Shown piece by piece: positions 6,502 to 13,309 of a DNA stretch of 13,309 nt. The stretch lies in the NCBI GenBank assembly GCA_017629415.1, contig JAGBXG010000417.1:1-13309 (forward strand), written 5' to 3'. Source of the DNA: Pseudomonadota bacterium. GTDB taxonomy: Bacteria > Myxococcota > Bradymonadia > UBA4248. Under the pieces are notes generated by a model. The model saw nothing but the letters and a program-made list of their open reading frames with translations, was not told the DNA's origin and made no database searches. The translations under genes and the position numbers were made by a program. Positions within the stretch are counted from its first letter, which is position 1; every line of letters starts with the position of its first letter.

Positions 6502-7791
6502 CTACTTAATGATCTGTCGTTCGATATGTGCCCCAAGGCTTCTCAGTTTTTCGTCCACGCGTTCGTAACCGCGATCGATCTGTCGAACGTTATAAATGGT
6601 GGACTGGCCTTCGGCGGTAAGTGCGGCAATGAGTAATGCCATACCAGCACGAACATCGGGAGACTCCAGACGCGTACCCAAAAGTTTGCTTTTACCAACG
6701 ACAACAACGCGGTGCGGATCACACAGAATAATCTGAGCACCCATAGAAACGAGCGAATCCACAAAGAACATGCGGCCTTCAAACATCTTTTCAAAAAAGA
6801 TGACAGTACCTTCACACTGTGTGGCAATGGTAATCGCAATACTCATCAGATCGGTCGGGAAAGCCGGCCATGGCGCATCATCAATCTTGGGAATGGCATT
6901 GTGCAAATCGGCACGAATCCGCATTTCCTGATTTCCGGGTACGATAATGCCATTGCCGTCCGGAATAATTTTAATGCCGAGCTTTTCGAACACCATACGA
7001 ATCATGCGCATATCCGTCATGCGGACATTTTCGATACGGATTTCAGAGCCTGTCGCAGCTGCCAAACCAATGTATGAGCCTATTTCCAAGTAATCGGAAC
7101 CAATCGTATGCTCAGTACCATGCAAACCGCCGGTACCATGTATGGTCAAAGTATTTGAACCAATACCATCGATATGCGCCCCCATTTGGCTCAGCATGCG
7201 GCACAATCCTTCCACATGAGGCTCGCAGGCGACATTGCGGAAAACCGTCTTACCTCTGGCAAGCACAGCCGCCATCACGGCATTTTCAGTCGCCGTCACG
7301 GAAGGTTCATCGAAAAAAATATCGCTGCCAGTTAAATATTTGGCATTGAGATGATAGGCGCTGCCAATATCGATATCGCTGCCAAGACCTTGAAACGCGA
7401 GAAAGTGCGTATCCAGTCTGCGTCGCCCGATGACATCGCCACCCGGAGGCGGAAGATGGACTTCGTGATGTCTGGCAAGCATGGGACCGGCAAAAAGAAT
7501 GGAAGCACGAACTTTTTTGCAAAGGTCTTCGCTTAAAGAAGTCTTGTTCACACCGGCGCCGCAAAGTCTCACACTGTTATCAGCAAAAAAAGCTGCCTCA
7601 CCGCCGAGATCGCGAATGATTTCCATCATGACCTCAACGTCTTTGATGCGTGGAACGTTATGTAAAATGACTTCTTCGGAAGTCAAAAGACTGGCCGCCA
7701 AAGCGGGAAGCACCTCGTTTTTGTTGCCGCCAGGCGTGAGCGTCCCGCTCAGCTTATGGCCGCCTTCGATGACGAATCTTTCCATGTTCAT
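6502..7791 (-). CDS. murA: UDP-N-acetylglucosamine 1-carboxyvinyltransferase MurA
   Basis: This cytoplasmic enzyme transfers enolpyruvate from PEP to UDP-GlcNAc, the first committed step of peptidoglycan synthesis. The 429-aa product is full length for the family. Visible hallmarks are GGNKN (Lys24 and Asn25, matching E. coli Lys22 and Asn23), the [10 protein letters not shown] helix, the PPGGD loop at 115-119, FPTDLMS with the catalytic Asp, DVRAGMA carrying the conserved Arg, and [10 protein letters not shown] near the end. In the loop, Asp119 replaces the Cys that fosfomycin alkylates in most bacteria. ATG 7791 overlaps the upstream stop as ATGA, suggesting translational coupling. ATG 7785, two codons later, has AGGAAGG 6 nt upstream and gives MERFVIEGG, which aligns better with family N-termini, so either start is possible. 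It lies in an operon with a DUF2058-like gene and the signal-peptidase homologue. Confidence 0.96.
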   Translation of the reverse strand: MNMERFVIEGGHKLSGTLTPGGNKNEVLPALAASLLTSEEVILHNVPRIKDVEVMMEIIRDLGGEAAFFADNSVRLCGAGVNKTSLSEDLCKKVRASILFAGPMLARHHEVHLPPPGGDVIGRRRLDTHFLAFQGLGSDIDIGSAYHLNAKYLTGSDIFFDEPSVTATENAVMAAVLARGKTVFRNVACEPHVEGLCRMLSQMGAHIDGIGSNTLTIHGTGGLHGTEHTIGSDYLEIGSYIGLAAATGSEIRIENVRMTDMRMIRMVFEKLGIKIIPDGNGIIVPGNQEMRIRADLHNAIPKIDDAPWPAFPTDLMSIAITIATQCEGTVIFFEKMFEGRMFFVDSLVSMGAQIILCDPHRVVVVGKSKLLGTRLESPDVRAGMALLIAALTAEGQSTIYNVRQIDRGYERVDEKLRSLGAHIERQIIK

Positions 7792-8249
7792 CCTTCCTGT
7801 CGTCTCATGACGATGATGCGTTTTTTATCGATAGCCTCGATCGACAGCGCACTGGCGCGTCTGACAAGAATATAATCGTCGAGGTCCTCGTTTGCGACAA
7901 TGGCATATTTGCCGCGTTCAAGCAAAGCTGTGGCTACATCGGAAAGCATCATGCAATCGATGTGATGATCGAGCGTCTGAAAATAAAACTTCTTTCGACC
8001 GGAAATATCGCTCAAAGCCGCCCCACGATAAGCTAATGCCAAACGCTCTTTCTGATGGGCGGCACTGTCAACAGCTGCCTGCGTTTTGACCGACTCAGCA
8101 GCTGGCACAACAGACTTGCTTTCCGCCTTCACTTCACCGCGTTTCAAATCGCGATGCTGCTGCTGTTTTTTTTCATGCTCGGCTTTCTTGGCCTTCTTGG
8201 CATCAGCAAGACCGGCTTTTTTTAAAGCATCTAATAAATTGTTTGCCAT
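7788..8249 (-). CDS. DUF2058-like (YaiL-type) small protein
   Basis: This is a 153-aa predicted cytoplasmic protein. The start at 8249 is supported by AGGAAG 5 nt upstream, and it begins 1 nt after the stop of the preceding lipoprotein gene. Residues 1-45 form a Lys-rich charged helix beginning [19 protein letters not shown], followed by a linker to about residue 65. The C-terminal half (about 86-150) has strand-rich segments including KKFYF, a leucine helix ending [10 protein letters not shown], and a final [10 protein letters not shown]. This order matches the DUF2058/YaiL family of gammaproteobacteria (helical basic N-terminus, small beta C-terminus), whose members are annotated as nucleic-acid associated without a firm function. 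No signal peptide or membrane segment is seen. The stop codon overlaps the murA start by 4 nt. Confidence 0.85.
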   Translation of the reverse strand: MANNLLDALKKAGLADAKKAKKAEHEKKQQQHRDLKRGEVKAESKSVVPAAESVKTQAAVDSAAHQKERLALAYRGAALSDISGRKKFYFQTLDHHIDCMMLSDVATALLERGKYAIVANEDLDDYILVRRASALSIEAIDKKRIIVMRRQEG

Positions 8250-8250
8250 T

Positions 8251-8934
8251 TTACTTCCTGAACTTCATGCCGGCAACATCACGTTTGGCAATCATTTCTG
8301 AAATCTCATGGCGATCGGTCGTAAACTTGCCTTTCTTGCTGACAGCCATGCCATGAAATTCTTTCGTTGAAATCAGACCAGTAACCGGTTCGACAAAGCC
8401 GGTACTCGTGTACAAAACATAATCGCCTGTCACATCTACCGTCATACCCGGCTTAAGATATGGATGATAATAAGGGTGATATCCCGTCACTAAAATCGTC
8501 TTATTGCAGCCTTCAGGCGATTGAATCGTCACAAAAAGATTGCGGCATTTGTACGAATGCGTATCCACCTCTTCTTCCGGCTGACCGCGTTTCTTGGCTT
8601 TCTTCGGCAAAGTAACTGCCGGACAATCTTCCGAAACCGTCTGAATCACGCCTTTGACACGAATCTCTTTGTTCAAATATTTCTTTTGCTTAAAAACAGC
8701 TTCCCAGGTCGTCAAAATACCTTCATCCTGAGAAACAGAAGACTCAATCACAGACGAAAAATCAGGTCTGTCCGGAAAAGCCAGCTCGACTTTGGGAGCA
8801 ACCTGTGCATGCAGAGTCACCGTCTGCTTTTCTTCTTCACAGCCGGAAAGACCCAACAAAGCACAGCCCAACAAAATACCTGACCCCAAAATATTTTTTT
8901 TCAAACAACGCAACATCAGCAATCTCAATCTCAT
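8251..8934 (-). CDS. Predicted lipoprotein with possible OB-fold domain
   Basis: This is the first gene of the operon, 227 aa. The N-terminus is strongly basic, then hydrophobic, ending in lipobox LSGC with the lipid-anchored Cys at 32, so export and lipidation are likely. After an acidic linker (33-75), residues about 75-190 look like a beta barrel: NKEIRVKGVI, an internal Lys-rich loop (109-125), a strand LFVTIQSP, and MTVDVTGDYVLY followed by GFVEPV. This resembles OB-fold proteins of the tRNA_anti-like type, but the match is by pattern only. Two of the mature Cys residues (104 and 130) flank the Lys-rich loop and could pair. The function is unknown. ATG 8934 lacks a clear Shine-Dalgarno; ATG 8916 (MLRCLKKN) is an equally good start and gives a more usual 25-residue signal. 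Confidence 0.82.
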   Translation of the reverse strand: MRLRLLMLRCLKKNILGSGILLGCALLGLSGCEEEKQTVTLHAQVAPKVELAFPDRPDFSSVIESSVSQDEGILTTWEAVFKQKKYLNKEIRVKGVIQTVSEDCPAVTLPKKAKKRGQPEEEVDTHSYKCRNLFVTIQSPEGCNKTILVTGYHPYYHPYLKPGMTVDVTGDYVLYTSTGFVEPVTGLISTKEFHGMAVSKKGKFTTDRHEISEMIAKRDVAGMKFRK

Positions 8935-8955
8935 ACCAGAAACAGGAACATGCCT

Positions 8956-8985
8956 AAATTAACATTTCATACCATACCGTATCAA
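8956..8985 (-). promoter_or_regulatory. Possible promoter of the four-gene operon
   Basis: On the minus strand, TTGATA (8985-8980) is a 5/6 match to a -35. After 18 bp it is followed by TAATTT (8961-8956), only a 3/6 match to a -10. It is placed just upstream of the first operon gene at 8934. The -10 is poor, so this is tentative. Confidence 0.25.
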
Positions 8986-9069
8986 ATCGACCAACGACAA
9001 TTACACAAAACGGCGCAAATACACACCTCACTCGCCCGTTCCTCATCGGCTTATCCCCCATACCTGAGC

Positions 9070-9254
9070 ATGCATGCGGGGCGTTGCGGGGCGGCAGCCC
9101 CGCTTCGGGGGTAGGCGCGTATTGCGGCAGGCTATGCCGGCTTTGCGCCGACTTGCATCGGCACTGCAGCCGACATACGCCCGCCGCGCGCGGAGCTATG
9201 CCGGTACCCGGCATACGCCGCGCAATAGCGCCGCAGGGGGCCAAAGCCCCCTGC
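9070..9254. repeat. GC-rich cluster of palindromes, including a second CTAT...ATACGC hairpin pair
   Basis: This block fills most of the gene-free stretch between 8935 and 9411. It contains GCGGGGC-GGCA-GCCCCGC (9086-9103), which overlaps the alternative CCCCG-CTT-CGGGG (9098-9110). A long hairpin then runs from GGCTATG (9130-9136) to CATACGCC (9174-9181), with inner stem GCCGA/TCGGC (9147-9151 and 9158-9162). TATGCCGG-TAC-CCGGCATA (9197-9215) follows. A closing 9-bp stem is GCAGGGGGC-CAAA-GCCCCCTGC (9233-9254), with no T-run after it. The two CTAT...ATACGC hairpins match those at 1704-1773. DNA from 9255 to 9342 is AT-rich with nothing else visible. Confidence 0.75.
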
Positions 9255-9342
9255 AAAATCATCCTCAAATTTCACATCCTAAAACATGCTTCATAACTTC
9301 CTCAAACAATAGCCCGACAAACATGCATTCCATATAAAAAAA

Positions 9343-9351
9343 TGCTATTAT
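9343..9351 (+). promoter_or_regulatory. Extended -10 promoter of the cysteine-repeat lipoprotein gene
   Basis: TGC-TATTAT is an extended -10 located 60 bp upstream of the start codon at 9412. The core ATGCTATWAT is the same as at 1591-1600, ahead of the other plus-strand gene. No convincing -35 is seen, which is usual for extended -10 promoters. Confidence 0.45.
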
Positions 9352-9411
9352 AGATGATGGTGTGTTTTTTCGGACTTACATGCAAATTTTTGCTCGAATA
9401 AGGAATAAACC

Positions 9412-12400
9412 ATGAACAAACGATTTCTTTTTAGCCTTCTCGGCGCATTGACAGTCCTCGCCGGCTGCTCAGACGATTCGGTTCCAGGCGTGTCTCTCAA
9501 AACCCCATGCGAGACAGAAGGCGCCACTTCATGCAGCGCGATTGGCGAACTTCTCGTCTGCACCAACGGCTTTTTTGAACCCCAGGCTTGCGCCGAAAAT
9601 GAGCGGTGCCGCGTCGAAACTGACGGCGCAACATGCGCAGAAGCCTGCATTCCTGAACAATTCCCAATCAGCTGCAGCGGCGAAGAAGGTATCCGCACAT
9701 GCGATTCCAACGGATTTGTCAAAGTCGAACCATGCGAAACCGGCAATATTTGCCATGATGCCATGTGTATCGACGAAAGCCGGACAACATGCGACAACAC
9801 CTATCTCACACAATGCCGCGATGATGAAATCGTCACCGAATGCAAAAACGGATGGGTTGTCAGCCATCTGTGCGAAGAAGGCAAAGTCTGCAATAATGGA
9901 CTCTGTGTACTCCCAGAATCCTGCGACAGCACCACACATATCCTCAGCTGCGCCGACCAAAACACCATCAGAGCATGCCAGAACGACCTTATCGTCAATA
10001 TCAAATGCGGCGAAGACAAATTCTGTGACAACGGTGAATGCGTCAAAGATACCGCATGCAATGAAAAAACATTTACACTTGTCTGTACCTCAGAAAATGC
10101 CGTAGAAACATGTGTCTATGAACACAAAACCGTGACAAACTGCAATGCCGGTGAAATCTGTGAAAACGGCGTTTGCCAATCCCTCGATGAACCGTGCACC
10201 GAAGAAGGCGCCGTGACCTGCGATTCCGCCAACATCACCAAAACATGCAAAGACGGCGTATGGCACAAAAGTTATTGCAATGTCGGCACCGAAGTCTGCA
10301 TCGACGGTGTCTGCTCCGATAAATCTACCGCCACCGTATGCATCGAAAATTCATACGCCCCAAGATGCGATGTCAACGCCACATTGACTTGCGAATTCGG
10401 CTATGTCGTCAAACGCGAATGCACCGCCAACCAACACTGCGATGCCGGTATTTGCTATGACAATATTCAAGAAGGCGATGTCTGCGATGAAACCACATTT
10501 GTCCAGCAATGTTTCGACGACGGTTTCGTTGCCGTTTGTGTGAACGGCACGGTCACCAAAGTCACATGCGGAGAACAACGCTGCCAAGCAGGCGCATGCG
10601 TGAACAAAGCTTGTAATACCACCACATTCACCCCGGAATGCCGCGGCCATTTTGAAGTCACGGCATGCGTTGATCATGCGGTCACCAAAGTCAACTGCGA
10701 ACCCAATACACATTGCGTCGATGGCACTTGCATACCCGATGCAAATCCCGGCGATCCCTGCAATCCTGAAACCTTTACAACGACATGTAGTTCTGAGGGC
10801 AAAGTTCTGAGCTGCGAAACTCAAGACGGCGTTTCCACCATCGTCGCCACAGAATGCACCGGCAATAAAGCCGTCTGCTTCAATGGCGCATGTGTGGCCT
10901 GCAATCCCAACACCTATACCCAAACCTGTACACCGTCAGAATCCTCCACAACAGGTCCTCTCAAAACATCTTGCAATCCAGATGGTACCTTAAACCCTGA
11001 ACTTTGTCCCATCGGTTCCGTATGTTTGGGAACAGAATGCGCGCAATGCAATCCTGCCACATCCAAACCCGGATGCCTCAATGCAACAACGGCTCAGCTT
11101 TGCAAAGCTGACGGCTCATTTGAAAACAAAGCATGCAACGCCGGCGAACAATGCCTCGAAGGCACCGGTTGTACAACTGCCTGTGACAGCAATGGCCAGT
11201 GCGCCGCAGACCACTATGTCTGTGTCGCCGGTCTCTGTGTTTTCCAACCAGAATGTACCACCAGCTCTACCCCCATCTGTCACGATGAAAAAAGCCATAA
11301 AATCTGCCAGGCTCCCGGTATCTATTCCACACCAACCCCCTGCAAAAGCAACGAAAAATGTGAAAATGGGGTCTGCGTTGGAAACGAATGCGACAGTAAT
11401 ACCTACGGCACCCAATGTGACGGCAAATCCCCAACCACTTGCGTCAACGGCTATATTGTCAAAAATACCGCATGCTCAGGCAATACACCTTACTGCGTTG
11501 ATGGCACATGCAAAGCCTGTAAACATGGCGAAACTGCCATTCAATGCTCCGGCAACACCGCCATCATCTGCGCCCCCAATCACACACTGACAACACAAGC
11601 TTGCGCCAATAACGAAGTCTGCAAGCCCGTCGAAGGTTGCGTCAGCAAATGCCCAGGCTTCACAGGCGACTCATGCAATGCAGACGGCAACCGCGTCTAT
11701 TGCGCAGACAACGGCAGTACAGCCATCGAAGTCTGCGATTTCACCGAAACATGCATCGCCGGCACTTGCACAGACCGCACAGGTAATGTTTGCAACAGAG
11801 AAATCTATCAAAACACCTGCCATGCAACGCCTTATGGCTCTGCACTCGAATACTGCCATCCCACGCTCGGTGTGCAGTTCAGAACTTGCACCACATCCGG
11901 GTCATCCACGAACTTCTGCGGCACCATTAACGGCGAAACTGACTGCTTCCAGCGCTGCACTGCTGCCGAGACAAACCCGATATGCGGATACTTCAATCAG
12001 GATTTGCTTGAGAACAACTATGCCATGGGGGTTTGCACCGCAGGTACCGATCATACCGGCAATCAAGCTTACGGTTATCTCCCCAAACTTGGGGTCTGCC
12101 GCGAATACGGCGACAGCACCATCCTCTATTCCAGTTCATGCTATCACACCGGCTCCACCGTCGAATTCAAAACCTTTGTCTGTGAATCCATGGGACGCGG
12201 TACTTGTGATGCCACTTCCGGCGCTTGCACAGGCGCTGTCGAATGCAACGACACAGATACCAGATGCGATGGCCTGACCGCAAAATCCTGCGAATACGAT
12301 CCCGCACTCCAAAAGAATGTCCTTCTCAGCATGGATTGCAGCAATCTCGGCGATAAAGCTTGCGTCACCTATACCGTCAAAGGAAACAAACGTGCTGTCT

Positions 12401-12606
12401 GCAAAGGCACAGAAACTTACAACAATGTCACGCCGGCTTACAGCGTCTCTTCATTGGGCACATGCAATGCGGACGGCAAAAATGCCAATATCCTCCACAC
12501 CCTGCATTACCTTTCGTCCAACCACTTCGGTTTCTACAGCACAGGTTGTGCCGCTGGCTGTGAAACAAAGACAGAAAACGGCATCACATTCTCGTACTGC
12601 AAATAA
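9412..12606 (+). CDS. Large cysteine-repeat lipoprotein, about 18-20 six-Cys units
   Basis: This 1064-aa secreted lipoprotein starts at 9412, with AAGGA 7 nt upstream and a clear signal: MNKRFLF, a hydrophobic core and lipobox LAGC (Cys19). From residue 32 it is a chain of 40-50-aa units. Each has roughly C-x(6-8)-C-x(7-9)-C-x(8-10)-C-x(5-6)-C-x(4)-C, typically beginning CN/CD plus a TF/TY pair and ending in VC-x-NG-x-C or similar. Units diverge in sequence while the cysteines stay. From about residue 850 the spacing loosens into an irregular Cys-rich C-terminus ending FSYCK. No catalytic motif, LPXTG or MYXO-CTERM-type anchor is seen. Similar Cys-rich repeat lipoproteins are frequent in Myxococcota and Bradymonadales. 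The even cysteine pattern suggests a disulfide-bonded rod on the outer surface. It is transcribed alone, with hairpins downstream; the ligand or role is unknown. Confidence 0.93.
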   Translation: MNKRFLFSLLGALTVLAGCSDDSVPGVSLKTPCETEGATSCSAIGELLVCTNGFFEPQACAENERCRVETDGATCAEACIPEQFPISCSGEEGIRTCDSNGFVKVEPCETGNICHDAMCIDESRTTCDNTYLTQCRDDEIVTECKNGWVVSHLCEEGKVCNNGLCVLPESCDSTTHILSCADQNTIRACQNDLIVNIKCGEDKFCDNGECVKDTACNEKTFTLVCTSENAVETCVYEHKTVTNCNAGEICENGVCQSLDEPCTEEGAVTCDSANITKTCKDGVWHKSYCNVGTEVCIDGVCSDKSTATVCIENSYAPRCDVNATLTCEFGYVVKRECTANQHCDAGICYDNIQEGDVCDETTFVQQCFDDGFVAVCVNGTVTKVTCGEQRCQAGACVNKACNTTTFTPECRGHFEVTACVDHAVTKVNCEPNTHCVDGTCIPDANPGDPCNPETFTTTCSSEGKVLSCETQDGVSTIVATECTGNKAVCFNGACVACNPNTYTQTCTPSESSTTGPLKTSCNPDGTLNPELCPIGSVCLGTECAQCNPATSKPGCLNATTAQLCKADGSFENKACNAGEQCLEGTGCTTACDSNGQCAADHYVCVAGLCVFQPECTTSSTPICHDEKSHKICQAPGIYSTPTPCKSNEKCENGVCVGNECDSNTYGTQCDGKSPTTCVNGYIVKNTACSGNTPYCVDGTCKACKHGETAIQCSGNTAIICAPNHTLTTQACANNEVCKPVEGCVSKCPGFTGDSCNADGNRVYCADNGSTAIEVCDFTETCIAGTCTDRTGNVCNREIYQNTCHATPYGSALEYCHPTLGVQFRTCTTSGSSTNFCGTINGETDCFQRCTAAETNPICGYFNQDLLENNYAMGVCTAGTDHTGNQAYGYLPKLGVCREYGDSTILYSSSCYHTGSTVEFKTFVCESMGRGTCDATSGACTGAVECNDTDTRCDGLTAKSCEYDPALQKNVLLSMDCSNLGDKACVTYTVKGNKRAVCKGTETYNNVTPAYSVSSLGTCNADGKNANILHTLHYLSSNHFGFYSTGCAAGCETKTENGITFSYCK

Positions 12607-12628
12607 TCTGCAGCTCCCCAAAATAACT

Positions 12629-12668
12629 TTTGTGTACGCACTCACTACGTTGTCAAGGCGTACACAAA
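12629..12668. repeat. 11-bp-stem inverted repeat after the cysteine-repeat gene
   Basis: TTTGTGTACGC (12629-12639) pairs perfectly with GCGTACACAAA (12658-12668) across an 18-nt loop. It lies 22 nt beyond the stop codon at 12606. No U-run follows, so it is not a classical intrinsic terminator. It could protect the mRNA 3' end or be a protein binding site. Confidence 0.6.
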
Positions 12669-12706
12669 GTCACAAGTTCCGATGGCATCTTTGTTAAAGT
12701 TTGAAC

Positions 12707-12740
12707 CATAAAAAAAGCCGCTTACGCGGCTTTTTTTATG
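12707..12740. terminator. Bidirectional intrinsic terminator, copy A
   Basis: A perfect 15-bp stem with loop TTAC is made of GCCGC/GCGGC flanked by A7 and T7 runs, so it works in both directions. It would end the transcript of the cysteine-repeat gene about 100 nt past its stop. It is a near-exact copy of the terminator at 12924-12961 and came with the duplicated 3' end described at 12747-12862. Confidence 0.88.
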
Positions 12741-12746
12741 ATTTTC

Positions 12747-12862
12747 TCATGATTTTTTGCTCTCGTCGGCCCCAAGTATCACGCTTTGTTCCTGATCGTT
12801 CTTTGGAACAGCATTAACAAATTTGTTCTTGTAAGTGCCGGCTGGAAGTTCGATCTTTTTCG
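12747..12862 (-). pseudogene. Decayed duplicate of the 3' end of the PEGA-domain gene
   Basis: On the minus strand this segment reads SKKIELPAGTYKNKFVNAV, then PKNDQEQSVILGADESKKS and a TGA stop. It parallels the intact gene's PKKIELPAGTYKIKFVNAE, QKIDQEQSVTLGAGEVKKV. Loss of one base near the end (AAAAAAGTCATGA versus AAAAAATCATGA) creates the early stop. Homology ends at about 12862, so the PEGA N-terminal half and linker are missing, and no start codon or ribosome site remains. The duplication includes the terminator: 12695-12862 corresponds to 12913-13083, about 219 bp apart at the hairpin. Substitutions are scattered, so the copy is not recent. Confidence 0.82.
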
Positions 12863-12902
12863 ATAAATCTGGAAGTTCCTTTCGGTAAATCTGGAAGTTC
12901 CA
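12859..12902. repeat. 22-bp direct repeat, two full copies
   Basis: TTCGATAAATCTGGAAGTTC (12859-12878) and TTCGGTAAATCTGGAAGTTC (12881-12900) repeat with a 22-bp period. A partial third CTGGAAGTTC at 12842-12851 lies inside the decayed gene copy, and TTTCGATAACG follows at 12907-12917. The repeat therefore seems to have grown from sequence at the broken end of the duplicate. CTGGAA-G-TTCCAG (12891-12903) is also palindromic. Confidence 0.7.
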
Positions 12903-12923
12903 GCCATTTCGATAACGTTTGAA

Positions 12924-12961
12924 CCATAAAAAAAAGCCGCTTACGCGGCTTTTTTTTATGG
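12924..12961. terminator. Bidirectional intrinsic terminator, copy B, overlapping the PEGA gene stop
   Basis: A 17-bp perfect stem with loop TTAC has core GCCGC/GCGGC with A8 and T8 runs. On the minus strand the stop codon TAA (12958-12956) of the PEGA gene lies inside the stem, so the terminator begins within the coding end. This is the probable original from which copy A at 12707-12740 derives. Confidence 0.88.
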
Positions 12962-13309
12962 TTTTCTCATGACTTTTTTGACCTCACCGGCCCCAAGGGT
13001 CACGCTTTGTTCCTGATCGATCTTTTGCTCAGCATTGACAAATTTAATCTTGTAAGTGCCGGCGGGAAGCTCGATCTTTTTCGGTGTCGTACCATAATCT
13101 TTGCCATTGATAATGACATTGCATGGCGGCTTACTGGCAATCTGCATGATGCCAGGAACATTACCAACGGGGGCGGGAGCAGCCTGAGCCACAGGTTCTT
13201 CTTTCTTAGGAGCTGGTTTAGCTTCTTCTGTCTTAGCTTTAGATTTCGCCGTTGTTGTCTTTGAAGATGTCGATTTAGGCTTATCTGCTGCAGGCGCAGG
13301 CGCAGGAGC
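12956..13309 (-). CDS. PEGA-domain protein, 3' part only (runs off the window)
   Basis: The reading frame is open from the window edge at 13309 to TAA at 12956, giving 117 visible C-terminal residues; the true start lies outside. A GTG at 13192 could serve as a start but lies within the linker, so it is unlikely to be real. The first half is a low-complexity Ala/Pro/Lys/Thr linker with AP and KP repeats. The C-terminal 65 residues are a PEGA domain: ASKPPCNVIINGKDYGTTPKK, where the usual PEGA-like turn reads GTTP, then LPAGTYKIKFVN and a final strand SVTLGAGEVKKV. PEGA domains are surface or periplasmic beta modules, often at the C-terminus of myxobacterial kinases or cell-envelope proteins. 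What lies N-terminal is unknown. The terminator overlaps its stop codon. Confidence 0.85.
   Translation of the reverse strand, partial: APAPAPAADKPKSTSSKTTTAKSKAKTEEAKPAPKKEEPVAQAAPAPVGNVPGIMQIASKPPCNVIINGKDYGTTPKKIELPAGTYKIKFVNAEQKIDQEQSVTLGAGEVKKVMRKP

Noticed and set aside
8954..9268. 104-residue minus-strand frame between the operon and the cysteine-repeat gene
   Set aside because: It runs through the GC-rich palindrome cluster, has a low-complexity Cys/Arg/Pro composition and lacks a recognisable domain or ribosome site.
10351..10923. Long antisense frame rich in Ala, Gly, Phe and Cys inside the cysteine-repeat gene
   Set aside because: Several such frames lie opposite the gene. They come from the codon bias of the real gene (abundant GCA/TGC on the antisense) and have no start signals or domain features of their own.
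12629..12668. Intrinsic terminator right after the cysteine-repeat gene
   Set aside because: The stem is perfect, but the loop is long (18 nt) and no U-run follows. The better terminator is the hairpin at 12707-12740.

Overview
The window is about 13.3 kb of one bacterial chromosome region of moderate GC content. Several features point to a deltaproteobacterial or Myxococcota/Bradymonadales-like organism: a large lipoprotein built of repeated six-cysteine units, a PEGA-domain protein with an Ala/Pro/Lys-rich linker, a tandem VWA membrane protein, and four genes that look exported. This placement is an inference from gene style. No rRNA or taxonomic marker is present, apart from MurA, which could be placed by phylogeny.

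Layout. (1) 1-320: no gene; a 67-bp tandem repeat array of paired hairpins. (2) 321-1520 (-): a lipoprotein with a lipocalin-like (CrtC/AttH/Svf1-type) C-terminal half. (3) 1521-1792: divergent intergenic region with a symmetric -10 palindrome and two hairpins of a dispersed repeat. (4) 1793-4630 (+): a 945-aa inner-membrane protein with two VWA domains and a glutamine-amidotransferase-like domain. (5) 4631-5296: a convergent intergenic region filled with at least four unrelated palindromic repeat types, including three 126-bp units with inverted ends. (6) 8934 down to 5297 (-): a tight four-gene operon of lipoprotein, DUF2058-like protein, MurA and a signal-peptidase-I-like membrane protein. 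(7) 8935-9411: promoter regions around a GC-rich cluster of palindromes. (8) 9412-12606 (+): a 1064-aa cysteine-repeat lipoprotein. (9) 12607-12955: hairpins, a bidirectional terminator and a decayed copy of the 3' end of the next gene. (10) 12956-13309 (-): the 3' part of a PEGA-domain gene that runs off the window.

How the genes work together. Most encode envelope functions: peptidoglycan precursor synthesis (MurA), a membrane protein of the signal peptidase fold, three lipoproteins, and a VWA protein facing across the membrane. Only the four-gene minus-strand block is clearly an operon, with gaps of 1 to 11 nt and one 4-nt overlap. Two protein observations stand out. MurA carries Asp where the fosfomycin-reactive Cys normally sits. 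The signal-peptidase homologue appears to lack both the catalytic Ser and the catalytic Lys. At the DNA level, intergenic regions are unusually rich in structured repeats, and one hairpin family (CTAT...ATACGC) occurs as a pair upstream of both plus-strand genes.
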